A DNA stretch of 64,000 bases, from contig NZ_AHKF01000018.1 of the NCBI RefSeq assembly GCF_000252125.1, positions 682,001 to 746,000 on the forward strand, in the 5' to 3' direction. Below the pieces are notes generated by a model. It did no database searches, had not been told where the DNA came from, and was given only the letters and a program-made list of their open reading frames with translations. Below are positions 1 to 9,083 of this stretch, one piece after another (within the stretch, counting starts at the first letter, position 1; each line of letters opens with the position of its first letter). The stretch is from Flavobacterium frigoris PS1. GTDB taxonomy: Bacteria > Bacteroidota > Bacteroidia > Flavobacteriales > Flavobacteriaceae. The position numbers and the translations under genes were made by a program.

Positions 1-23
1 TTAGTACACAAATATATTTATTT

Positions 24-92
24 ACTGCAAATAATTGCAATGTTTTACGAATTATTTTTCATTTTTTGTTAAAAAACGCAACATAACGCAAT
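24..92. promoter_or_regulatory. Candidate DeoR-type operators upstream of the regulator gene
   Basis: Two sites carry tandem GCAA half-sites spaced 10 bp apart. The first is ACTGCAAATAATTGCAAT at 24-41 and the second is AACGCAACATAACGCAAT at 75-92. The second matches the reverse complement of a site at 938-955, before nagB, in 16 of 18 positions. DeoR-family repressors commonly bind short direct repeats with roughly helical spacing, so these probably serve autoregulation by the adjacent regulator. The repeats are seen directly; the assignment is inference. Confidence 0.55.
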
Positions 93-155
93 TTTTGATA
101 CTGAGTTGGAATGTAGTATTGACTATATTGCTTCTTTTTGAATCATTAATTTTAA

Positions 156-163
156 TACATTTG
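156..163 (+). promoter_or_regulatory. -7 promoter element TACATTTG for the DeoR gene
   Basis: TACATTTG matches the Bacteroidota consensus TAnnTTTG and lies 25 bp before the ATG at 189. No well-spaced -33 TTG is evident. The same octamer occurs before nagB and before the permease at 6330. Confidence 0.55.
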
Positions 164-188
164 TAACCTATCAATTTATTTATTCAAT

Positions 189-938
189 ATGTTAAAAGCA
201 GAAAGGCGCAATTTTATAATGACCAAGCTGGTTAAAGAACAACGTGTTAACACTATTGAATTAGCTGAGGTTTTAGGTCTTTCCGAAGATACTATACGCA
301 GAGATTTGAATAAGTTACATGTAAAAGGACTTCTGGAGAAAGTATATGGAGGCGCGATACCAGTTAGTAATAAGGAAGAAAACGTTTTTGATATCGTTAT
401 TTCGAATGAAAAAAAGAAAAGAGAAATTGGTCTTAAAGCTCTTTCGTTGCTCCATGATGGTCAAGTGATTATTATGAGTGGAGGAACGACAAATTTGGTT
501 TTCTCTAAGCTTATTCCACCTTTATTAAAAGCAACAATATATACTTATAGTTTGCCCATTGCAATGCAATTATCTCAATATCAAAATATTGATTTGATAT
601 TTATTGGAGGTAAAATGCAGAAGAATGCTATGGTTACTATTGGAATGGATGTATTGCAGGTCTTATCAAAAATTAAGGCTGATATCTGTTTTATGGGTGC
701 TAGTAGTATTAATATTAAGCAAGGTTTAACAGAAGTGGGTTATGAAGTTTCTATCGTTAAAAAAGCAATGTTAGAAGCATCTGATAAGGTGGTTTCTATG
801 TTTACTGCTGATAAATTAAATAGTAAAACACCTCATGTAGTTTGCGGTATTGATCGTTTAAATACTATCATAACTGATTTAAATCCAGATGATGAGCTTT
901 TAAAAGAGTATCACTCGGCTGGAGTTATTGTACTATAA
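189..938 (+). CDS. DeoR/GlpR family transcriptional regulator
   Basis: This 249-residue protein has the standard DeoR layout. An N-terminal helix-turn-helix covers about residues 5-57, with the family signature around RRDLNKL. It is followed by a sugar-phosphate-sensing DeoR C-terminal domain related to sugar-phosphate isomerases, which includes a GGTTN phosphate-loop-like segment near residue 98. Length is normal for the family. It lies 115 bp upstream of nagB on the same strand, and both upstream regions carry the same GCAA-type repeats. I infer that it represses itself and nagB in response to an amino-sugar phosphate. The exact effector cannot be read from the sequence. Confidence 0.9.
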   Translation: MLKAERRNFIMTKLVKEQRVNTIELAEVLGLSEDTIRRDLNKLHVKGLLEKVYGGAIPVSNKEENVFDIVISNEKKKREIGLKALSLLHDGQVIIMSGGTTNLVFSKLIPPLLKATIYTYSLPIAMQLSQYQNIDLIFIGGKMQKNAMVTIGMDVLQVLSKIKADICFMGASSINIKQGLTEVGYEVSIVKKAMLEASDKVVSMFTADKLNSKTPHVVCGIDRLNTIITDLNPDDELLKEYHSAGVIVL

Positions 939-1048
939 TTGCATTATGTTGCATTATCTTATTATATTTATGTTAAATAACGCATTTAACTGCGATTTTG
1001 TTTTGTAATTTTTTACATTTGTTATATTAACTATCTTAAAATACGCAA
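938..1048. promoter_or_regulatory. Candidate DeoR-type operators between the regulator and nagB
   Basis: ATTGCATTATGTTGCATT at 938-955 starts on the last base of the regulator's stop codon. It is the reverse complement, at 16 of 18 positions, of the site at 75-92. A degenerate relative, AACGCATTTAACTGCGAT, lies at 979-996 and a single half-site TACGCAA at 1042-1048. The last two bracket the -7 element at 1014-1021, a position suited to repression. Confidence 0.55.
1014..1021 (+). promoter_or_regulatory. -7 promoter element TACATTTG for nagB
   Basis: TACATTTG fits the Bacteroidota TAnnTTTG consensus and ends 32 bp before the nagB ATG at 1054. It is identical to the element before the regulator, so both genes can be transcribed independently. 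Confidence 0.55.
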
Positions 1049-1053
1049 TAAAT

Positions 1054-2979
1054 ATGACTGCAACTCGCAACTTAAACTACGTAGCACCCGGAAAGTACGA
1101 AACAACACGATTTGAAAAAATTCACAGCGAAATTTTTAAGAATTCAATAGAAGCTTCAAAAATAGTTGCTCAGGAAATAAAAACGCTCATACAATCTAAA
1201 CAAGCCGAAAACAAAAAATGTATTTTAGGTTTGGCGACGGGTTCGTCGCCTATTAGAGTGTACGATGAATTGGTCCGTTTGCATAAAGATGAAGGGTTAA
1301 GTTTTAACAATGTGGTTACTTTTAATTTGGATGAATACTATCCAATGACTAAAGAAAATAATCAGAGCTATCATTACTTCATGCATCAGCATCTCTTTAA
1401 TCATATTGATATAAAACCAGAAAACATTAATATTCCTGATGGCACCGTAGCAATTGAAGACTTAAATCAATATTGTGTTGATTATGAATTGAAAATAAAA
1501 AATGCTGGCGGTCTAGATTTTCAGTTATTAGGGATTGGGCGCACAGGACATGTTGGTTTTAATGAACCAGGTTCTCACGTTAATTCAGGAACTCGTTTAA
1601 TCACATTAGACCATATTACAAAAGTAGATGCGTCATCTGACTTTAACGGAATTAGCAATGTTCCTAAAAGAGCTATCACAATGGGAGTTTCTACTATTTT
1701 GAGATCCAAGCGAATTGTTTTATTGGCTTGGGGCCAAAACAAAGCGGATATTATCAAAAGAACAATCCAAGGTGATATCAGTGCCGAAATCCCAGCTACT
1801 TTTTTGCAAAATCACGACAACACCACCTTTGTTTTAGATCAATCAGCTGCTTCTGAGTTAACCCGACTTAAGACTCCTTGGCTAGTTGAGGAATGCGTAT
1901 GGACAGAAGAATTAAAAAGTAAAGCAATCGTATGGCTCTGTAAAAAAACAAAGCAGTCTATATTAAAACTTACTGATAGAGATTATAACAATAATGGAAT
2001 GTCAGATTTGTTAGCTCAGGAAGGTTCTGCCTATGACATGAATATTAATATGTTCAATAAGTTACAACATACCATTACAGGATGGCCCGGTGGAAAACCA
2101 AATACAGATGATAGTAACAGACCGGAGAGAGCTGAGCCTGCAAAAAAGAATGTGATTCTATTTAGTCCGCACCCTGATGATGATGTAATTTCAATGGGAG
2201 GAACATTTTCTAAATTGATTAAACAAGGACATAATGTTCATGTGGTATATCAAACTTCGGGAAATATAGCTGTTACTGATGATGAGGCTTTAAAGTTTGC
2301 TGAGGTTTGTAATGACTTTATTGGCGAAGACACATCTAAAATAGATTTTAAAGAGATAATCCATTTTTTAAATAATAAAAAAGAAAACCAAATAGACTCT
2401 GTCGAAGTTCGGAAATTGAAAGGATTGATAAGAAGACGAGAATCGTATGGAGCAACACGATACATTGGGTTAAAAGATGAGAATATTCATTTTTTAGATC
2501 TTCCTTTTTATGAAACGGGGCAAATTAAGAAAAACCCATTAGGGCCTGAAGATATAACTATTGTAATGGATATTATCGAAAAAATAAAACCACACCAAGT
2601 ATTTGCTGCCGGAGATTTAGCTGATCCTCATGGAACGCATGAGGTTTGTTTGAATGCTGTTTTTGCGGCTATGGCAGTTTTGAAAACAAAGCTGTTTTTA
2701 GCTGATTGCTGGTTATGGTTATATAGAGGAGCTTGGCATGAATGGGATATTGACGAAATTGATATGGCAGTTCCCTTAAGTCCTGATGAAGTACTACTAA
2801 AAAGAAATGCTATTTTGTACCACCAATCTCAAAAAGATAGGGTAATGTTTCAAGGAAGTGATTCTCGAGAGTTTTGGGTTAGAGCCGAAGACCGAAATAA
2901 GAATACAGCTAAAATCTACGACGATTTAGGACTTGCAGAATACGAAGCAATTGAAGCTTTCAAACGTTTTGATTATTAA
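1054..2979 (+). CDS. nagB: Glucosamine-6-phosphate deaminase fused to a PIG-L (LmbE-like) deacetylase domain
   Basis: The N-terminal ~300 residues are a NagB domain: the phosphate loop ATGSSP is at 61-66, the proton-shuttle Asp at 93 in FNLDEYYP, and the GIGRTGHVGFNEPG block at 160-173. NagB converts glucosamine-6-phosphate to fructose-6-phosphate plus ammonia. From about residue 365 follows a PIG-L domain with HPDDD at 373-377, a putative zinc-binding N-deacetylase module, and a DPHGTHE segment. At 641 residues it is more than twice the length of a single-domain NagB; this two-domain form is familiar in Bacteroidota. The residue equivalent to E. coli Asp141 is Thr164 here, while His166 (E. 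coli His143) is kept. Amino-sugar catabolism under the upstream DeoR regulator is likely. The role of the second domain is not shown. Confidence 0.9.
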   Translation: MTATRNLNYVAPGKYETTRFEKIHSEIFKNSIEASKIVAQEIKTLIQSKQAENKKCILGLATGSSPIRVYDELVRLHKDEGLSFNNVVTFNLDEYYPMTKENNQSYHYFMHQHLFNHIDIKPENINIPDGTVAIEDLNQYCVDYELKIKNAGGLDFQLLGIGRTGHVGFNEPGSHVNSGTRLITLDHITKVDASSDFNGISNVPKRAITMGVSTILRSKRIVLLAWGQNKADIIKRTIQGDISAEIPATFLQNHDNTTFVLDQSAASELTRLKTPWLVEECVWTEELKSKAIVWLCKKTKQSILKLTDRDYNNNGMSDLLAQEGSAYDMNINMFNKLQHTITGWPGGKPNTDDSNRPERAEPAKKNVILFSPHPDDDVISMGGTFSKLIKQGHNVHVVYQTSGNIAVTDDEALKFAEVCNDFIGEDTSKIDFKEIIHFLNNKKENQIDSVEVRKLKGLIRRRESYGATRYIGLKDENIHFLDLPFYETGQIKKNPLGPEDITIVMDIIEKIKPHQVFAAGDLADPHGTHEVCLNAVFAAMAVLKTKLFLADCWLWLYRGAWHEWDIDEIDMAVPLSPDEVLLKRNAILYHQSQKDRVMFQGSDSREFWVRAEDRNKNTAKIYDDLGLAEYEAIEAFKRFDY

Positions 2980-3005
2980 AAACTAATTAAAGATAGGAAT
3001 GAAAT

Positions 3006-3045
3006 CACTAAAATGCAAAAGCCTCTTTTTAATTGCATTTTAGTG
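3006..3045. repeat. Perfect 13-bp inverted repeat after nagB (terminator or operator)
   Basis: CACTAAAATGCAA (3006-3018) and its exact complement TTGCATTTTAGTG (3033-3045) enclose a 14-nt spacer. No T-tract follows on either strand, so a simple rho-independent terminator is not certain. The arms contain TGCAA, like the upstream DeoR half-sites. Confidence 0.6.
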
Positions 3046-3078
3046 AGTACGTTCCATTATTTATAAGGCACTATCTTT

Positions 3079-3086
3079 TATATTTG
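3079..3086 (+). promoter_or_regulatory. -7 promoter element TATATTTG
   Basis: TATATTTG matches TAnnTTTG and lies 28 bp before the ATG at 3115. This supports separate transcription of the oxidoreductase gene. Confidence 0.5.
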
Positions 3087-3114
3087 TGAAAACAAAAGCA
3101 ATACACTTTATTCA

Positions 3115-6030
3115 ATGCCAACTTCACTTCAACTAAAGCAATTAGCTACATCATTAGAAGGAACACTCTTATATGATGAACTGCATAAAATTTTATATTC
3201 TACAGATGCTTCGGCCTATAAATTAAGACCTGTAGCAGCTGCATTACCCAAAACTGAAAAAGACATTGTTAAGTTAATTCATTTTGCCAAAGCCAATGGT
3301 ATTTCGTTAACGCCCAGAACGGCGGGTACTTCCTTAGCAGGGCAAACTGTGGGTAGCGGAATTATCGTTGATGTTTCTAAATACTTTACTAAGATTGTCT
3401 CTTTTGATAAGGAGAAGAAAACAATAACAGTACAGCCTGGAGTAATCCGCGATGAGCTGAATTTGTATTTGAAACCCTACGGATTATTTTTTGGCCCGAA
3501 TACTTCTACTTCGAGTCGTTGCATGATAGGAGGGATGGTAGGAAATAATTCATCTGGAACGACCTCCATCCGATACGGGGTTACCAGAGATAAAATTATA
3601 GAGATAAAGGCTATTTTAAGTGATGGTTCGCAAGTGGTTTTTGGCGAATTGACTTCTGCTGAATTTATGGAGAAGACAAAAGGAGATTCTTTAGAAAGTG
3701 CTATTTATAGAAAACTATACGAAGAGTTATCTGTGGTTGCAACACAAGATGAAATTAAAAACGAATTTCCAAAACCTGAAATACATCGTCGAAACACAGG
3801 TTATGCTGTAGATATTTTATTGAAATCAGATTTGTTCTCAGGAAATGAACCCACAATCAACGTAGGGAAATTACTTTGTGGAAGTGAAGGTACTTTAGCT
3901 TTTACCACTGAAGTTACTTTGAAGGTAGATGTTTTGCCTCCAACAAATAATGTGATGGTTGTAGCTCATTTTCATACTATTCAAGAAAGTTTAGAAGCGG
4001 TAGTTACCGCAATGAAACATCATTTGTACACCTGCGAAATGATGGATGATACCATTTTGAATTGTACGAAAACCAATAGAGAACAAGCTAAAAACCGATT
4101 TTTTATTGAAGGTGATCCCAAAGCAGTGATCATGATGGAAGTGGGGTCTTACCTGAGTATGGAAGATGCTGAAGAGCAGGCCAGTGCTTTGATAGCTGAT
4201 TTGGAGTTGCATAATTTTGGATATGCATTGCCTAAAATTTATGGTACGGATATCGATAAAATAAATGAACTGCGTAAAGCAGGTTTGGGGCTTTTAGGAA
4301 GTATCGTAGGCGATGACAAAGCAGCGGATTCTATTGAGGATACAGCGGTTGAACTGAGCGATTTACCTAATTATATTGCCGACTTTTCAGCAATGATGAA
4401 ACGTCATGGGCAAGAAGCAATTTATTATGCTCATGCTGGTGCTGGTGAAATTCATTTGCGCCCAGTGCTGAATTTAAAAACGAAGGAAGGTGTTTATCAA
4501 TTTAGAAATATTGCTACCGAGGTGGCTGTTTTAGTAAAAAAATATAGAGGTTCGTTAAGCGGGGAACATGGTGACGGAATAGTGCGAGGAGAGTTTCTTC
4601 CATTTATGATTGGAGATAAAAATTATGAATTGCTAAAACGTATTAAATTGGCTTTCGATCCGTATTCAGTTTTGAATATAGGAAAAATTGTCAATGCCTT
4701 AAAAATGGATGAAAATTTACGTTTTGAACCAGGAAGAGAAGAACCAGAGATTCAAACGATTCAGGATTTCTCTGATAGTATGGGAATATTGAGGCTGGCT
4801 GAAAAATGCAATGGCTCTGGTGATTGTAGAAAACCAGCATCGGCAGGAGGTACTTTATGTCCGAGTTATCGTGCGACGAAAAACGAAAAAGATACTACTC
4901 GTGCTCGTGCTAACGCATTACGAGAATATTTAACGAATTCTGAAAAAGACAATAAATTCAATCATAAAGAATTATACGAAGTATTTGAACTTTGTGTGAG
5001 CTGTAAAGCTTGTGCTAGTGAATGCCCCAGCAATGTGGATGTAGCAGCCCTAAAAGCAGAGTTTTTGTACCAATACCAAAAAACAAACGGGTACTCGATT
5101 CGAAATAAGATTTTTGCCAATAATGCCAAACTGAATAAGCTAGGGAGTATTTTTCCGTCCTTGACTAATTTTATAGTCAATCAGCCTTTGGTCAAAAAAG
5201 GAATGGGCGTAGCACCTAAAAGAGAAGTGCCTTTACTGGCTCCGAAATCTTTTAGAAAATGGTTAGAAAACACTAATTCAAAAAAATCAACTGCTTTATT
5301 TCCTAACGGAAAGCTTTATTTGTTTTGTGATGAATTTACTGATTATTATGATGTTCAGGTAGGAATTGATGCTTTTGATTTATTGACAAAATTGGGTTAC
5401 GAAGTTTTAGTAGTTGATCACGAAGAAAGTGGTAGAGCTTATATTTCTAAAGGTTTTCTAGAGGAAGCTAAAGTAATCGCTAATAAAAACGTTTCTATTT
5501 TTGCATCAATCGTATCTACTGATATTCCATTAATCGGAATCGAACCATCGGCCATACTTACTTTTAGAGATGAATACCTACGATTAGCAGATGATAAGAC
5601 AGCAGCGGAAAAATTATCTAAAAACTGTATGACGATTGAAGAATTTTTTAAAAGAGAAATTGAAAGCTTAAAAATAAATTCAGATCAGTTTTCGAATGAA
5701 GGAAAACAAATAAAAATTCATGGTCATTGCCATCAAAAATCATTGAGCACTATCCAAGCGACTTTTGCAATGCTCAATCTTCCAAAAAACAATAAAGTGA
5801 CTATTTATAATTCAGGTTGTTGCGGAATGGCGGGTTCTTTTGGTTATGAAGCGGAACATTATGATATCAGCATGCAAATGGGGGAGGATACTTTATTCCC
5901 CAAAATTAGAGCTACTGAGCCTAATGTCTCCATTGCTGCTGCAGGAACTAGTTGTCGCCACCAAATTTTTGACGGCACCAATAGAAAAGCACAACATCCG
6001 GTAACTATTTTGAGAAATTGTCTGAAATAA
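3115..6030 (+). CDS. FAD-linked oxidase fused to an iron-sulfur CCG-domain protein (D-lactate/glycolate dehydrogenase type)
   Basis: This 971-residue protein joins a GlcD-like flavin half to a GlcF/GlpC-like iron-sulfur half. The FAD-binding type 4 domain covers about residues 35-250, with the flavin-binding GPNTSTSSR and GGMVGNNSSG segments, followed by an FAD-oxidase C-terminal domain to about 540. A first Fe-S segment begins at Cys565 and a second, CVSCKACASECP, at 627-638. A Cys-rich CCG domain follows, with HGHCHQKS and the CC pair at 902-903. The family oxidises D-2-hydroxyacids such as D-lactate and passes electrons to the respiratory chain; the actual substrate is not determinable here. 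It appears monocistronic. Confidence 0.85.
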   Translation: MPTSLQLKQLATSLEGTLLYDELHKILYSTDASAYKLRPVAAALPKTEKDIVKLIHFAKANGISLTPRTAGTSLAGQTVGSGIIVDVSKYFTKIVSFDKEKKTITVQPGVIRDELNLYLKPYGLFFGPNTSTSSRCMIGGMVGNNSSGTTSIRYGVTRDKIIEIKAILSDGSQVVFGELTSAEFMEKTKGDSLESAIYRKLYEELSVVATQDEIKNEFPKPEIHRRNTGYAVDILLKSDLFSGNEPTINVGKLLCGSEGTLAFTTEVTLKVDVLPPTNNVMVVAHFHTIQESLEAVVTAMKHHLYTCEMMDDTILNCTKTNREQAKNRFFIEGDPKAVIMMEVGSYLSMEDAEEQASALIADLELHNFGYALPKIYGTDIDKINELRKAGLGLLGSIVGDDKAADSIEDTAVELSDLPNYIADFSAMMKRHGQEAIYYAHAGAGEIHLRPVLNLKTKEGVYQFRNIATEVAVLVKKYRGSLSGEHGDGIVRGEFLPFMIGDKNYELLKRIKLAFDPYSVLNIGKIVNALKMDENLRFEPGREEPEIQTIQDFSDSMGILRLAEKCNGSGDCRKPASAGGTLCPSYRATKNEKDTTRARANALREYLTNSEKDNKFNHKELYEVFELCVSCKACASECPSNVDVAALKAEFLYQYQKTNGYSIRNKIFANNAKLNKLGSIFPSLTNFIVNQPLVKKGMGVAPKREVPLLAPKSFRKWLENTNSKKSTALFPNGKLYLFCDEFTDYYDVQVGIDAFDLLTKLGYEVLVVDHEESGRAYISKGFLEEAKVIANKNVSIFASIVSTDIPLIGIEPSAILTFRDEYLRLADDKTAAEKLSKNCMTIEEFFKREIESLKINSDQFSNEGKQIKIHGHCHQKSLSTIQATFAMLNLPKNNKVTIYNSGCCGMAGSFGYEAEHYDISMQMGEDTLFPKIRATEPNVSIAAAGTSCRHQIFDGTNRKAQHPVTILRNCLK

Positions 6031-6238
6031 GAGGATTTTGAGGGCTGTTTGTAACTGTAAATAGAGAATTAATTAGGAGGTATTTTGACGTCCTCGCTTT
6101 AATTGTGATTTATTAGTTTTGCATGCCTTTTTAAATTTCAATATTTACTTTTTAAAAGACTTAAAAATGCTAATTTGACTTTTATTTATAAAATAATAAA
6201 AATTTAGTACCGAATATCTAAAAATTGAAATTGTTTTA

Positions 6239-6246
6239 TACATTTG
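6239..6246 (+). promoter_or_regulatory. -7 promoter element TACATTTG for the APC permease
   Basis: TACATTTG lies 83 bp before the permease ATG, within the 299-bp gap that starts at 6031. That gap holds no gene. It also contains a weak hairpin (GAGG at about 6077, CCTC at about 6092), which may end the preceding transcript. Confidence 0.45.
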
Positions 6247-6329
6247 GTTTTTAAATAAAGCTTGCGTTATTTCTAAGATAATGGCATATTATTTACAGTA
6301 TATTAATTTTTAATACGAAATTATAAAGT

Positions 6330-8294
6330 ATGGCATTTTCAAGTTTATTTAGAAAAAAAACGGTGCAAGATATCCTAGCACAGGTTGAAAAGAATAATGC
6401 CGACGGGCACAACTCATTAGGAAAACATCTTAAAGCAAGAGATTTGGCTGCTTTTGGTATTGCCGCCATAATTGGTGCTGGTATTTTTAGTACCATTGGA
6501 AAAGCCAGTTTTGACGGCGGTCCGGCAGTAATATTCCTTTTCTTGTTTACTGCCATTGCCTGTAGTTTTGCCGCTTTTGCTTATGCTGAATTTGCATCTA
6601 TGGTTCCCGTATCTGGGAGTGCATATACTTATTCTTATGTCGCGTTCGGGGAATTGATAGCTTGGATTATTGGTTGGGCATTGATAATGGAATATGCCAT
6701 AGGGAATATTACGGTTGCCATATCCTGGAGCGATTACTTTACTAGTCTGATGGATAATATCATTGTTAGTCTAAATCATACCTATCATTGGCATTTGGAA
6801 GTATTGGCTGATTGGGTTCAAATGGATTATTTAACTGCTTCAAACGGCTTTAAAGATGCCACAGCATTGATGCAGGGAGGAAAGTCCTTTGAGAATTTAA
6901 ATGTCGGTTTACAGTCAGCGTATACTGCTTGGACAACCGCCCCTACAATTGGTTCGTTTCATTTTGTTGCTGATTTACCGGCTTTGTTTATCATTGTTTT
7001 GATTACCGCCTTGGTATATCGTGGTATGAAAGAATCCCGTAATGCTAGTAATATAATGGTATTAGTGAAACTATGTATTATTCTTTTAGTTATCGCAGTA
7101 GGTGTTTTCTATATAGATATTGATAATTGGACACCTTTCGCACCTAACGGAGTAAGCGGAGTATTAAAAGGAGTCTCTGCAGTGTTCTTTGCTTATATTG
7201 GTTTTGATGCCATTTCTACGACAGCAGAAGAATGCGAAAACCCGCAAAGGGATTTGCCAAGGGGTATGATGTGGGCCATTATTATTTGTACCGTTTTGTA
7301 CATCATAATAGCGTTGGTTCTTACCGGAATGGTTAATTATTCAGATTTGAATGTTGGTGATCCATTACTTTATGTATTTGAAAAATTAGATTTGAAAATT
7401 ATGTCAGCTATTATTGGAGTAAGTGCCGTGATAGCTATGGCAAGTGTATTGTTAGTTTTCCAAATGGGACAGCCACGCATTTGGATGAGTATGAGTCGTG
7501 ACGGTTTGTTACCTAAGAAATTCTCTAGAGTACATCCAAAATACAAAACACCATCCTATGCAACTGTAGTTACCGGTTTTGTGGTAGCTATTCCTGCATT
7601 GTTTTTAAACCTAACCATGGTGACTGATTTGTGTAGTATAGGTACTTTATTTGCCTTTGTGTTGGTTTGCGCCGGAGTATTGGTATTACAAAACAAGAAA
7701 GATATTCCAAGAGGTAAATTCAAAACCCCTTATGTAAACTCAAAATATGTTGTTCCGTTTATGTTGGCAGCAGGTTTGTTTTATGCTTATAACTATAACA
7801 ATAAAGCATCAATGGAATTTATCACTAATGCCACTCAGATAAATAATGGGACCGATATTATTACCTCGTTAAATAAAGAAGATTCAAAGAAAGTTTTTGA
7901 TTATTTAGTAAGTATCGATGTGGAAAAAAATACTAAAGAGACTCCGGATTTGGAGAATTTATTGAGCCAATACCAAAAGGATGATGCTAAATATTCGCAA
8001 GTTGTGGCCGGTTTACCAATAAGTAATGAGTTGAAATACGAAAGCGGTTTTAGTTTGTTCAAACACAAAATACCGATGTGGATCTTTCTAATCTCATTGA
8101 TTGCTTTGACTATTTGGTCTTTCAAAGAAAATTTATCTTTAATTCCATTATTAGGATTAGTGAGCTGTTTGTATATGATGGCGGAACTCAGTGTATGGAA
8201 CTGGATTTATTTTACGGCCTGGTTACTTATAGGTTTAGTAATTTACTTTGGCTTCAGCCGTAAAAACAGTAAGTTGAATATGGCACAAGTCTAA
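6330..8294 (+). CDS. APC-family (cationic amino acid transporter type) permease with a hydrophilic insert
   Basis: This 654-residue polytopic membrane protein opens with the family pattern of a short cytoplasmic N-terminus followed by GIAAIIGAGIFSTIG. It carries the APC signature with ECENPQRDLPRG around residues 303-314. About 12-14 hydrophobic segments are visible. It resembles bacterial YhdG/CAT-like amino acid permeases but is longer. Residues about 490-578 form a charged, non-membrane insert between the late transmembrane helices, and two or three helices follow. Substrate is unknown; amino acid import is the family role. It stands alone between a promoter at 6239 and a terminator at 8318. 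Confidence 0.88.
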   Translation: MAFSSLFRKKTVQDILAQVEKNNADGHNSLGKHLKARDLAAFGIAAIIGAGIFSTIGKASFDGGPAVIFLFLFTAIACSFAAFAYAEFASMVPVSGSAYTYSYVAFGELIAWIIGWALIMEYAIGNITVAISWSDYFTSLMDNIIVSLNHTYHWHLEVLADWVQMDYLTASNGFKDATALMQGGKSFENLNVGLQSAYTAWTTAPTIGSFHFVADLPALFIIVLITALVYRGMKESRNASNIMVLVKLCIILLVIAVGVFYIDIDNWTPFAPNGVSGVLKGVSAVFFAYIGFDAISTTAEECENPQRDLPRGMMWAIIICTVLYIIIALVLTGMVNYSDLNVGDPLLYVFEKLDLKIMSAIIGVSAVIAMASVLLVFQMGQPRIWMSMSRDGLLPKKFSRVHPKYKTPSYATVVTGFVVAIPALFLNLTMVTDLCSIGTLFAFVLVCAGVLVLQNKKDIPRGKFKTPYVNSKYVVPFMLAAGLFYAYNYNNKASMEFITNATQINNGTDIITSLNKEDSKKVFDYLVSIDVEKNTKETPDLENLLSQYQKDDAKYSQVVAGLPISNELKYESGFSLFKHKIPMWIFLISLIALTIWSFKENLSLIPLLGLVSCLYMMAELSVWNWIYFTAWLLIGLVIYFGFSRKNSKLNMAQV

Positions 8295-8317
8295 ACAATA
8301 GGCTTTATCCAAATTAT

Positions 8318-8356
8318 AAAAACGCCTTGTTGATTACAAGGTGTTTTTTGTTTTTT
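8318..8356 (+). terminator. Rho-independent terminator after the APC permease
   Basis: ACGCCTTGT and ACAAGGTGT pair (one G-T wobble) around a short loop, followed by a T-rich tract. Confidence 0.8.
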
Positions 8357-8478
8357 ATCTATTTAAAAAAAAAAATAGGGCGATAGTCTAAGTTGTCATT
8401 TTTAGAACAGGACTAATTAATACTATCCAAGGGTGGGCTCATCAGAATTAATAATGATTTACAAAAAAGAAATAATCA

Positions 8479-9006
8479 ATGTCAGTATATAAAAAAATTG
8501 CAGATATAGGATCTAAGTTTGTTGGGAAAAGCAAACTCTTTAAACATGGTTTTAACTATTCTCCCATGTATCGAAGGAGCACAGCCAAGATAATCGATAT
8601 ATCAGAGGATTTATTAAATGTAACAGTTAAACTTCCTATCAGTTATAAAAACAAGAATTATGTAAATTCAATTTTTGGAGGTAGTATGTTTTCAGCGGTT
8701 GATCCTATACCGATGGTTCAATTAATGAATCTTTTAGGCGATGACTTTGTGGTTTGGGACAAATCAGCAGAAATCTATTTTAAGAAACCTGCTAAAGAAA
8801 ATTTGTATGCTGAATTCAATTACACAGCTATAGAGGTAGAGGAAATCAAAAGCAGAGTGGAAACTGAAAACGAAATTGAAATCACTAAAATTACCACACT
8901 CACAAATGAAGACCGTACCGTGATTTATTGCGAAGTTAGGAAAACAATATATGTTGCCGTTAAATCTTTTTACGTTGAAAAAAAGAAATTAAAAAATAGG
9001 CAATAG
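8479..9006 (+). CDS. DUF4442 (hotdog-fold, thioesterase-like) protein
   Basis: This 175-residue soluble protein has the DUF4442 pattern: an N-terminal YSPMYRRS stretch, then a hotdog-like core with YVNSIFGGSMFSAVDP in the middle and a strand rich in charged residues near the C-terminus. DUF4442 proteins are distant relatives of acyl-CoA thioesterases; no reaction is established for this group. It has its own gap upstream and shares a bidirectional terminator with the convergent gene downstream. The C-terminus is Lys-rich. Confidence 0.75.
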   Translation: MSVYKKIADIGSKFVGKSKLFKHGFNYSPMYRRSTAKIIDISEDLLNVTVKLPISYKNKNYVNSIFGGSMFSAVDPIPMVQLMNLLGDDFVVWDKSAEIYFKKPAKENLYAEFNYTAIEVEEIKSRVETENEIEITKITTLTNEDRTVIYCEVRKTIYVAVKSFYVEKKKLKNRQ

Positions 9007-9024
9007 TAGTAGTTAGCAAAATTA

Positions 9025-9058
9025 AAAATCCGTTCAAGATTACTCTCAAACGGATTTT
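9025..9058. terminator. Bidirectional terminator between convergent genes
   Basis: AAAATCCGTT (9025-9034) and AACGGATTTT (9049-9058) are perfect 10-bp complements. Flanking A and T runs serve both the plus-strand DUF4442 gene and the minus-strand PLP enzyme. Confidence 0.8.
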
Positions 9059-9083
9059 AACCACATTAAAAACTAAAAAAAAA

